Of a DNA stretch of 64,000 nucleotides, positions 51,766-59,289 are shown piece by piece. Both the position numbers and the translations under genes were made by a program. The stretch is taken from the NCBI GenBank assembly GCA_937922435.1, contig CAKZVT010000002.1:1-64000 (forward strand), read 5' to 3'. Under the pieces are notes generated by a model. The model was not told where the DNA came from. It ran no database searches and saw only the letters and a program-made list of their open reading frames with translations. Positions within the stretch are counted from its first letter, which is position 1; each line of letters begins with the position of its first letter. The DNA is from an uncultured Prevotella sp. Its GTDB lineage: Bacteria; Bacteroidota; Bacteroidia; Bacteroidales; Bacteroidaceae.

Positions 51766-51773
51766 TACCTTTG
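51766..51773 (+). promoter_or_regulatory. Promoter for the integrase gene
   Basis: TACCTTTG at 51766-51773 with TTTG at 51742-51745 (20-base spacing). The -33 box overlaps the end of the second direct repeat, so binding there could repress the gene. Confidence 0.75.
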
Positions 51774-51795
51774 TGTTGTCAAAAATCTTTACGTT

Positions 51796-53277
51796 ATGGC
51801 ACAAATAGAATTAAGACTGTCAAGCAAGAAACTCACCAACGGAAAGAGTGAAATACTGCTAAGGTTCTACAACGGCAAGAAATTCAATCTTCGTGCTAAG
51901 AGCGGCGTATACATAGACCAGAAATATTTTGAGTACGAGATTGATTGGGGCAAGACTGTCGAATCAGGTATCAAGATGCCCAAGAAAACAATAAGCTCAA
52001 CAACAAAAGGCAACGCATTAAAGAACGGTTATGTGTTGCGACAGAACGGGGATATTATTATTAACGAACAACGCATCATCAGCAACAGTGAACGTGAGGA
52101 TATAAAAGCGAAGCAAAAGACCATAAATGACCTTAAGAATTTCATATTTAAGTGTTATGAGTCGGCTGAAAAGACCGACTTGAAGGATGATTGGCTGAAA
52201 ATGGTTGTCGACAAGTTCTTTCATCCAGAGAATTACATGACACCCGAAGAGATAGAACGGAACAAGACTTTCTTTGAACTGTTTGACGAGTTCCTCAAGG
52301 AAAAGGAGTTCAGTGATGACAGGGAAAGAGGTATGCAGGTGTTGAAACGTGACATATGGAGGTTCACTAAGTTCCAGCAGACCATGGGTAAGCGCAAGGA
52401 TTTTACTTTCAACGTAAACGACGTGACCAAGGATGACATTGAGGATTTCCGCGACTACCTGAAAAATGAAAAGGCGCTCTCGGAAAGATATCCGAAACAG
52501 TATGCCAAGATGATAAAGGAACAGCCCAACGGTATAAGAAGGGGACGTTTGGATATAGAGGTACGTGGCAACAATACAATAATAACCCTGATGAAAAAAC
52601 TAAGGAGTTTCTTCTCATGGTGTTACGATGAGGGCAAGACCAAGAATAGACCCTTCGACGGTGTTAAGATAGGTGTAGAGAGATACGGTACGCCTTATTA
52701 TTTATCATCGGATGAGCGCGACAAGATTGCGGAAACAGACATGCCGACCGAGCATTTGAAAACACAGCGGGACATATTCGTGTTCCATTGCTTCGTAGGT
52801 TGCAGGGTCAGCGACCTCATGAAACTGACTATGGGCAATATAACCGACGGAGTGCTGGTATATACGCCGCATAAAACGAAAGATGAAGGGGACGCCACAC
52901 AAGCAAGGGTTCCACTACGTACATTGGCCGCGGAGTTGATTAAGAAATACAAAGGTGTTGATAAACAGGGACGTTTGTTCCCTTTCATTTCACAAGTTAA
53001 GTACAACGAAGCCATAAAGGAGATATTTACCATTGCAGGGATAATCCGTAAAGTGGAAGTACGTAATCCAAAGACCGGAGAGATGGAGCTTTGTCCGATT
53101 AACAAGATAGCAAGCAGCCATATTGCACGCAGGACCTTTGTCGCTAATGCATATAAATATGTGTCAGACCCGAACATAGTAGGCAAGATGTCCGGTCATG
53201 TTGAAGGCAGCAAGGCTTTTGCAAGATACCGCAACATTGACGACGATATACTTAAAAACGTCATTGACAAGATGTAA
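51796..53277 (+). CDS. Tyrosine recombinase/integrase of the island
   Basis: A 493-residue site-specific recombinase. An N-terminal arm-binding domain (about 5-60) is followed by a core-binding SAM-like domain (about 155-280) and the catalytic domain. Catalytic residues are visible: R337 (GCRVSD), H442 and R445 (SSHIARRTF), H468 (GHVEG) and nucleophile Y478 (FARYRNID). All needed residues are present, so it is probably active. It lies just inside the tRNA-fragment att site and reads inward. The base composition is AT-richer than the DNA to its left, fitting transfer. Confidence 0.93.
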   Translation: MAQIELRLSSKKLTNGKSEILLRFYNGKKFNLRAKSGVYIDQKYFEYEIDWGKTVESGIKMPKKTISSTTKGNALKNGYVLRQNGDIIINEQRIISNSEREDIKAKQKTINDLKNFIFKCYESAEKTDLKDDWLKMVVDKFFHPENYMTPEEIERNKTFFELFDEFLKEKEFSDDRERGMQVLKRDIWRFTKFQQTMGKRKDFTFNVNDVTKDDIEDFRDYLKNEKALSERYPKQYAKMIKEQPNGIRRGRLDIEVRGNNTIITLMKKLRSFFSWCYDEGKTKNRPFDGVKIGVERYGTPYYLSSDERDKIAETDMPTEHLKTQRDIFVFHCFVGCRVSDLMKLTMGNITDGVLVYTPHKTKDEGDATQARVPLRTLAAELIKKYKGVDKQGRLFPFISQVKYNEAIKEIFTIAGIIRKVEVRNPKTGEMELCPINKIASSHIARRTFVANAYKYVSDPNIVGKMSGHVEGSKAFARYRNIDDDILKNVIDKM

Positions 53278-53462
53278 TGCCTCAATAGCCCCATTAATAC
53301 ACCACGATTTTATTACAGCCGTATTCCGAAAAGGAGTGCGGCTTTTTGGTTTGTCTATTGTACAAAACTCCAATAAACTAAGATTTATAACGGTTACATA
53401 ACGTTATATAACCATTCGCCAGAAATCAAGCGTTTACATATATTTTTACATCAAGTCCGTCT

Positions 53463-53470
53463 TACCTTTG
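53463..53470 (+). promoter_or_regulatory. Promoter with long leader for the HTH/DGQHR operon
   Basis: TACCTTTG lies 121 bases before the ATG at 53591. The leader contains complementary words CTCTGTTT (about 53494-53501) and AAACAGAG (about 53549-53556) enclosing about 47 bases, a possible structured 5' region. Confidence 0.55.
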
Positions 53471-53590
53471 CATCGTCCCTTGCGACCAGCGGTGTCTCTG
53501 TTTCATCGTCGGCTACCTGGGAAATGGTATCACCAAGGATAATCCTTAAACAGAGGTGAGGGCCGAAGTTTATTTTTAAAAAGTAAAAAA

Positions 53591-53896
53591 ATGATAATAA
53601 ATGATTTGATTTCCGATGGCAGTAATAATATAAGTATTACAGTCGGAATAAACGACTTGAAAGAGTTCGGCTTGTCATTAATAGAAGAAGGTCGGACGAT
53701 GGGAAGGGCTGAGAGGGTTCAGGAAACCTATCTTACCCCGGATGAAGTAGCTAAAATGTTAGGAGCTTCAAAGAGCACGTTGTGGAGGTGGAACAAATCA
53801 GGCTATCTCCGTAATATCAAGTGTGGACGAAAGTCCTTTTATAAAAAGTCGGACGTTGAGAATCTAATTTTCAACAATAATGAAAATAAAAAATGA
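53591..53896 (+). CDS. HTH protein of the excisionase/MerR-like type
   Basis: A 101-residue protein. The C-terminal half has the winged-helix excisionase motif (YLTPDEVAKMLGASKSTLWRWNKSGYLRNIKCGRKSFYKKSDVENLI), common in directionality factors that sit beside tyrosine integrases. The N-terminal 40 residues are unassigned. Its stop overlaps the start of the next gene by four bases (ATGA), so the two are coupled. A role in excision or in regulating the island is inferred. Confidence 0.82.
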   Translation: MIINDLISDGSNNISITVGINDLKEFGLSLIEEGRTMGRAERVQETYLTPDEVAKMLGASKSTLWRWNKSGYLRNIKCGRKSFYKKSDVENLIFNNNENKK

Positions 53897-55134
53897 AAAC
53901 AGAAGTAGAAAGAAAGACCGCTTACGCAGCGGCAGGGAGTATTGAAAACAGCCTTATGGCACAGGGTAGCGTCACGCCTGTTGGTAACTGTGGCGCACAG
54001 ACAGGTATGCTGCGTCAGGATGCATCAGAAACAAAGCCCCTTGGAGGCATCAATATTGTTCAAAGCGAGGAGCTAAGGCAAAAGTTGATGGTCGCATTGA
54101 GCAACGGGGTGTCTGTGGACTACATGGAGCTTTACCAAGCTGGGCTAAAATTGGTGTATATTGACGACAACCGCAAAATATCGAAGTCCCACGTTAAGAA
54201 CCTGAAAGAGTCTTTTAAGCGTGTGCACACGATGTTCGACGATATATCCGTGCTTCAGGCTATCGACTTGCTGGAGGATGGGATCGCATTGCACGACGGG
54301 GCCGGAAACAAGTTGACATTGCAGTCCGAAGGCATTGAATACTGCTATGCAATCATTGATGGTCAGCACAGGAACGAGGCCCTGGAACTGTACTATTCCG
54401 ACGCAAGCACGAAGGCTGTTCCAGTGAAGGCCGGGGTCAAGCAAATTGCCATACCTGAAGGGACAGACGTAAGATCCGTACTGGCTGAACGCAACCTGAT
54501 TGTAAAGAGATGGACTTGCAACGACACTAAGCGCTTCATCGAATTCATGAGTGACGGTGATGATACTGTAATAAGCAGGGTGAACAAGTGTGTTGCAGAG
54601 GATGGTATGTCAACCCGTGGTGCATGGAAAATATACAAGCTTACTGACGGCTACAAGAAAGCAAAGCTTGAGAAGGCTGTGCTGGAGGGAAGCCTGACCG
54701 ACGAGTTGAGGGGTACACAGGCGGAAATAGAGCGTGGCGACAAAATCCGCAGGGCCATACAGGTGGGTTGCAGGCACGAACCGAAGATGAAGCATAACAG
54801 TGCCATCATTGACATGATGATTTCTGCCTACAATTCCGTTGTAGACGAGAGTAAGGCCAGCACGATGCATCTGCTCCTGCTGTTCATAACGTCAATTCCC
54901 GAAGTGAAGATGAAGGCCGCCATGGATGAGGATACGGTGGACAAAAAGACCGAATGCCTGAAGAAGGAATGGATGCTGTTCTTACAGGCTGTGGAAACAG
55001 ATGGTAAGGAGCAGGATTTCACCGGTTTGGCACAAAAGGCAAGCGACGAATACGACGTAATGGTTGCAGCGGAGGTTGCAACATCTTCACGGACACGGAA
55101 AACACGCAAGAAAAGCAAGGCTGCGGTGGAATAA
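53893..55134 (+). CDS. DGQHR/ParB-like protein
   Basis: A 413-residue protein of uncertain role. Residues of about 85-165 look like a ParB/sulfiredoxin-like fold: VYIDDNRKISKSHVKNLKESFKRV, then AIIDGQHRNEAL with the DGQHR motif at 156-160, found in DndB-like and ParB-like proteins. The C-terminus is helical and ends in a basic tail (SSRTRKTRKKSKAAVE) that could bind DNA. It is translationally coupled to the HTH gene. DNA-binding, partition or nuclease functions are all possible; none is shown. Confidence 0.65.
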   Translation: MKTEVERKTAYAAAGSIENSLMAQGSVTPVGNCGAQTGMLRQDASETKPLGGINIVQSEELRQKLMVALSNGVSVDYMELYQAGLKLVYIDDNRKISKSHVKNLKESFKRVHTMFDDISVLQAIDLLEDGIALHDGAGNKLTLQSEGIEYCYAIIDGQHRNEALELYYSDASTKAVPVKAGVKQIAIPEGTDVRSVLAERNLIVKRWTCNDTKRFIEFMSDGDDTVISRVNKCVAEDGMSTRGAWKIYKLTDGYKKAKLEKAVLEGSLTDELRGTQAEIERGDKIRRAIQVGCRHEPKMKHNSAIIDMMISAYNSVVDESKASTMHLLLLFITSIPEVKMKAAMDEDTVDKKTECLKKEWMLFLQAVETDGKEQDFTGLAQKASDEYDVMVAAEVATSSRTRKTRKKSKAAVE

Positions 55135-55513
55135 CGTACAGGACCGTAGCTGAAAAACAAGGCATGGCATACTTACATTGATTTGTAAGGCAGGATTGAG
55201 GGCGCACCTTTTTCTTGCTAAGCCATTGCCTTGTCTTTACGAAAATTGTTTATTTGATGTAATTTATTGATAATCAGAGAAATGACGAAATGATAAACAT
55301 TCAAGACCACAGGTCAAACAAGTTGCTCCAGGGCTGGTATATGCCATATTGTTCAACGCATACGACGATTTCACGGCCAATCAAAAATTTATAAGGATTT
55401 GTTGTTCGACGTAATCAAGAACGGCTGTGATTGGGATGATTGAACGTGGATGAAGACTGCAATGTTGGCCTCTCCCTGTCATTCTCCAAGTCAGTGTGTT
55501 GGGGAGGGGCTTC
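55135..55513. other. Non-coding or decayed stretch after the DGQHR gene
   Basis: No intact gene is visible. Short frames such as VAPGLVYAILFNAYDDFTAN (about 55323-55382) read like fragments of a lost gene but match nothing I recognise. Confidence 0.3.
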
Positions 55514-55596
55514 AATTCACGGCCTTTTGCATTGCGATTTGCCGTCTTTTGAGTGGTGATTGATGGCCTTTTACAAACCAATTGACGGCCTTTTGC
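55514..55596. repeat. 22-bp-period repeat array N (4 degenerate units), inside the island
   Basis: Units start at 55514, 55536, 55558 and 55580, exactly 22 bases apart, with cores such as TTCACGGCCTTTTGC and ATTGACGGCCTTTTGC. The 5' half of each unit has drifted, while GGCCTTTTGC is kept. Its presence shows the repeat family also spreads into, or came with, the island. Confidence 0.75.
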
Positions 55597-55654
55597 AGAA
55601 CACTTTAAAACGACTAGTAAAATAACAGATAGTTAACGACTAGAACGAAGGTAT

Positions 55655-55823
55655 ATGGCATCGGTAAGGATAAAGTTGCGCCCATCAACCGTAGAGGGCA
55701 AGGAATGGTACACTGTATTTCCGGATTATACACAAGTATTCTGTTGACTACATCGTTTCGGAATACATCAAGCAATCGGATTGTCCTACACTCTTCAACT
55801 TCATACGCTCGATGTTTGATTAA
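55655..55823 (+). pseudogene. Remnant of a second tyrosine recombinase
   Basis: ATG at 55655 opens MASVRIKLRPSTVEGKE, the usual N-terminus of Bacteroidales conjugative-element and invertase-type integrases. The frame then shifts at about 55704-55706 (an extra T in GAATGG). Reading on in the other frame gives GTLYFRIIHK, the expected continuation, then YSVDYIVSEYIKQSDCPTLF and a stop at 55821. The catalytic domain is gone. Its place next to a capsule promoter suggests a former invertase, which is an inference. Confidence 0.7.
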
Positions 55824-55902
55824 CGTGGCTGTTTTATAAGTATGAAGCGGTGATATTTTGTAAAATGCTTAATATCAATACCTTAGTTTATGAGTTGTTC
55901 GT

Positions 55903-55935
55903 TTTTAGTCAAACAATGCATGTTTTAGTCAAACA
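55903..55935. promoter_or_regulatory. Direct repeats upstream of the capsule promoter
   Basis: TTTTAGTCAAACA occurs at 55903-55915 and 55923-55935, a 20-base step (two helical turns), 61-93 bases before the -7 box. The spacing suits an activator or repressor pair. Confidence 0.45.
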
Positions 55936-55995
55936 TCAAGGATAAAATTTCATCAAAAAAGTCGGCCAGAAGTACTTTAAATCGGCTGTTTTTAC

Positions 55996-56003
55996 TATCT
56001 TTG
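55996..56003 (+). promoter_or_regulatory. Promoter of the capsule operon
   Basis: TATCTTTG fits the -7 consensus. The next coding start is near 56390, leaving a leader of about 380 bases. No inverted repeats flanking this promoter were seen, so it does not look invertible now. Confidence 0.6.
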
Positions 56004-56009
56004 CAGCGG

Positions 56010-56051
56010 ATTGGAGGTTTTATACTTATAAAGCGGTGATAAACTCCTCCA
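56010..56051 (+). promoter_or_regulatory. Leader hairpin of the capsule transcript
   Basis: TTGGAGGTTTTAT (about 56010-56022) can pair with ATAAACTCCTCCA (about 56039-56051). UpxY-type antiterminators act through the 5' leader of capsule operons, so this is a candidate recruitment element. A 24-codon frame beginning at ATG 56097 (MEMKKMKPATLCSSHHITTV) also lies in the leader and may be chance. Nothing else was recognised in 56170-56389. Confidence 0.4.
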
Positions 56052-56389
56052 TAGAAACAAGAACTAAATTAAGGAACCAACAAGGAATTTTGTGGTATGG
56101 AAATGAAAAAAATGAAGCCTGCAACGCTTTGTTCGTCACACCACATAACAACGGTAGGTAATCGCTGCTGAGTTTCGTCCGGGATACCTTCCGTTACGCC
56201 TGAAAGATAATGCAAGCGAATGCAATGAAAACCAGTTGCAAGACGCATATTTTTATCTTGAAAAGGTACTTCAGAACTTTCATGCGATTGTCATGAGGGT
56301 AGCGAGAAGAATGTCCCGTCGGCATAGTACACTTGTTTATTACCCAACACCTTAATTTGCCGAATCTCTTGAACATTTTGGATTTGCGT

Positions 56390-57922
56390 ATGCCAAAAGA
56401 CAAGCTCAACCGTGTGGATTTCCATTGGTTTGTTGTCAGGACAAAACCCGGGCGTGAAAAAGAGTTGTGCAATATTATCAGGCAGAACAAGGACAAGGTA
56501 GGCAATATATTGGAGGCTTATTGTCCAACGCATACTACGGTTAACGTACAAATTGCGGGCAGGAGTTGCAAGCTGCCACTTTTCGACGGTTATGTGTTCG
56601 TTCTTGCCACCCATGACGCATTGGCAGGTTTCATACGCGACTACTATCCGAATGCGGTTATCAGGGTCAACCGTAGACTACCATCCGAAAACAGGGCAAC
56701 GATTTCCACAATACCGGAGGCGCAGATGAGGAAGTTCAAGGATTTTAACGAAAACTACCCCGACACCGCTATTCCCCTTGAACGCCCATATACGGACTAT
56801 GCTTTCAACCCCAAGACAAATGAGCCTAACGACATTGTAAAGGTTATAGACGGGCCACTTGCAGGAACGGAAGGATACATCACAAAGTTCAGGAGGGACA
56901 AAAGGCTGGTTTACCATTTGAAAGGACTTGACAGGGCAGTATCAATCCCAAACATCTGGAACTTCCATGTTGTTAGGGTTCACAATGCGGAGGGAGACAA
57001 GCAGACATTAGGGACAATCAAGGAAAGGGCTGTTGACTTGTTGATAGGAATGATACAAGGTTGCGGTTATGGTGAAAAGACGCTTCCGATGCTTTATGAG
57101 TTTATCGATGAATTAACGTTCAAACCCTCGTTAGTAGATTTTTGCAAGAACCTATATAAGAAAGGTTATGTTGAGTTAAGCCAAAAATTCGCAAAGCTCA
57201 ATACCAAAGGCGCTGAATTAATCCTGAACCTTATAAGATACGAAAAAGACAATCCCGGTTATGTAAAGTCTAACTGGAAGAAGCTCATAATCCGACCGTT
57301 CCTCACTCCTACTTCCGGCGTTGAATTTAAGGATGGTCAAATCGAAGCTAAACTTAAGCATACCAACTTCATCGAAATAATAAGGAAAGTTGACATTACC
57401 GAGCAAGTGTATTATCCGAGCAAGGAAGAGGAAAAAACGATTACTACCACTTACTATGCCCACATCGGAATAAAGCAAAACGAGGACAAGGAAAGTTTTA
57501 CCCTTTTTGCAAACTGGGATTATTTTCTTGATGAGTATTTTATGACCGCTGGAAAGGCAAACGAGAAACTGGTGAAAGGGACAAAAATACAAACGGTAAA
57601 CACCCCTGACAATCCTGAAAGAAAGGAAGGCAAGGAAAATAAAGTGGACAAGGAAAAGTTGATAGAGTCGTTTCACAATTATTCTCCAACCTTATATAAT
57701 ATCCTTACCGACGGAAAATCAAAGGTAAAACCAATACAAAACTTTAATATAGGAAAAGAACAGCTCAACGTGATGGCAATAATCGCAACAGCAGAAGCCG
57801 ACATTGATGAAGCAAAGGATGAACTCATAAATACCTGCACTAATATTTGCACTGAAATAAACACCACTACCCACCTTGCCGTTTGGAGGAGGTATCTTAG
57901 GACTGTTTGGCTGCATATATAA
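56390..57922 (+). CDS. UpxY-like NusG-family antiterminator with a large extra C-terminal domain
   Basis: A 510-residue protein. Residues 8-120 form an NGN domain (FHWFVVRTKPGREKELCNII, PLFDGYVFVLATHD) and 147-195 a KOW domain (NDIVKVIDGPLAGTEGYITKF), the layout of UpxY antiterminators that let RNA polymerase read through long capsule operons. UpxY proteins normally end near 170-200 residues. Here about 300 further residues follow (helical GTIKERAVDLLIGMIQGCGYG and later parts), with no recognised family. The ATG at 56390 is preferred over an in-frame TTG at 56333. It is the first gene of the capsule operon. Confidence 0.82.
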   Translation: MPKDKLNRVDFHWFVVRTKPGREKELCNIIRQNKDKVGNILEAYCPTHTTVNVQIAGRSCKLPLFDGYVFVLATHDALAGFIRDYYPNAVIRVNRRLPSENRATISTIPEAQMRKFKDFNENYPDTAIPLERPYTDYAFNPKTNEPNDIVKVIDGPLAGTEGYITKFRRDKRLVYHLKGLDRAVSIPNIWNFHVVRVHNAEGDKQTLGTIKERAVDLLIGMIQGCGYGEKTLPMLYEFIDELTFKPSLVDFCKNLYKKGYVELSQKFAKLNTKGAELILNLIRYEKDNPGYVKSNWKKLIIRPFLTPTSGVEFKDGQIEAKLKHTNFIEIIRKVDITEQVYYPSKEEEKTITTTYYAHIGIKQNEDKESFTLFANWDYFLDEYFMTAGKANEKLVKGTKIQTVNTPDNPERKEGKENKVDKEKLIESFHNYSPTLYNILTDGKSKVKPIQNFNIGKEQLNVMAIIATAEADIDEAKDELINTCTNICTEINTTTHLAVWRRYLRTVWLHI

Positions 57923-57984
57923 AAAAGGTGACAAGGTGAGGAAGTGAAAAGGTGAAAAACAACCATAACCAAGCAAAAAATACC

Positions 57985-59064
57985 ATGTACACGGAAAAGG
58001 AATTCAAGCAAAGATGGCAGAAACTTCATCATCCCACTATGGACGTAAATGGTGACGTGGCCTTTTATTACGGTGTCTACAAGCAATTCCATGACATCGC
58101 AAAAGGAAGTGCCAAGAACATAAACGAATATTACCTGCTCCAATTGGTTATGCTTGTTGAAGATGCCGCCTCCGTAAGTATAGACTCCTTTTATGAAACA
58201 ATGTACAGAAGCATCGGGAACATGGCTTTTTATTGGTGTGGCAAATTAGGAATATCGACTAAAGACACCAACTTTCTTTACAATAATCTAACCAAAGCAG
58301 TAGCCAAGGCGCCCGAAAGCAGCCTGAAACAATGGATTAAGAAAAATGTCCTGTCCGGGGATTTCCAAAGGTTGAAAGATGTGGCTTTGTATTTCGCCAT
58401 TCAAGACAAAACAGTAAAGAGAATATATCCCAACCTCCAATACAGAAAAGACGCATTCCTGGAACTTGTTGGTGGTGATAAAGTTAAGGCAAAAGAAATG
58501 CTTGAATCCGACTTGGCTTTCAACTGGCATGACAAGGAAGGCTGTACATTACTTTCAAGAATTGCCGAGAGTTTCAAGATGGGTGAAGACGGAATGGAAG
58601 TGATGGCAAACTTGGAAACAGTCCATCCCATGTCGTTGGATTCCTACCTGCCGTTTGAAAGCAAGGATGGCGGATATACAGTTACGGTAATGAAAAAGGA
58701 CAATACCACCATTGATGTCATATTTCCTGTCCGAGTTTCAAAGAAGAAGATTGAGGATATGTGTTTTGTCGGCCTGCTTGTTACATACCTCGGGAAAACA
58801 TACATAAATGGCCCTGTAGTATGGTGGGAAACTGATGCCTTCGACTTATGGGACAGCGATATTTTCTGGGACGGCATACAGGAGGACGAGGAAGAGGATG
58901 CGAAAAATAAGTCCTTCACCACAAAATTCGGAAAGAGATACACCATGTACCAAGACCTTTACGGAGAATTCGAGAAGGACATAAACGGTTTCTATACTGA
59001 TGAGCCGAATATTCTTGACTTTCTGAATTGGCTTGCACCTGAATCTGCGATGAATGAACTTTAA
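57985..59064 (+). CDS. Protein of unknown function in the capsule operon
   Basis: A 359-residue cytoplasmic-looking protein without signal peptide or membrane segments. It is helical in the first half (SVSIDSFYETMYRSIGNMAFYWCGKLG) and ends with an acidic run (WDGIQEDEEEDAKN). No family was recognised. It takes the place that UpxZ (an inhibitor of other UpxY proteins) occupies in Bacteroides capsule loci, but it is much longer and does not resemble UpxZ as I know it. A GTG at 57952 could add 11 residues. Confidence 0.65.
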   Translation: MYTEKEFKQRWQKLHHPTMDVNGDVAFYYGVYKQFHDIAKGSAKNINEYYLLQLVMLVEDAASVSIDSFYETMYRSIGNMAFYWCGKLGISTKDTNFLYNNLTKAVAKAPESSLKQWIKKNVLSGDFQRLKDVALYFAIQDKTVKRIYPNLQYRKDAFLELVGGDKVKAKEMLESDLAFNWHDKEGCTLLSRIAESFKMGEDGMEVMANLETVHPMSLDSYLPFESKDGGYTVTVMKKDNTTIDVIFPVRVSKKKIEDMCFVGLLVTYLGKTYINGPVVWWETDAFDLWDSDIFWDGIQEDEEEDAKNKSFTTKFGKRYTMYQDLYGEFEKDINGFYTDEPNILDFLNWLAPESAMNEL

Positions 59065-59289
59065 CATCGAACGGGAGATTATTCAAGAACATAGCACAAA
59101 GATTGAACGTCGGCAATTGTAATGAAAAGTGATGGCAGCTTGTTGAGTTTAGCCGTTTTGCAACGTTTATCGGTAAAATTCATACGGGCTGTCATCATTT
59201 CAAACGCAAAAATATAAATCGTCTTAAATAAACAGTGTCAACAAATACGATTGGCATATACATAAATTGAATTAAAAACAAAAATAATT
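59065..59289. other. AT-rich spacer before the sugar dehydrogenase gene
   Basis: No gene, terminator or exact TAnnTTTG element was recognised. Transcription of the following genes may continue from the operon promoter. Confidence 0.35.

Noticed and set aside
55381..55581. A 66-codon minus-strand ORF
   Set aside because: It reads through repeat array N and contains nothing recognisable.
1066..55596. The 22-base arrays as CRISPR
   Set aside because: Units are 17 bases with 5-base spacers, there are at most five units, spacers recur between arrays, and no cas genes are present.
55824..56100. Invertible capsule promoter
   Set aside because: No inverted repeats were found on both sides of the -7 element at 55996; only direct repeats were seen.
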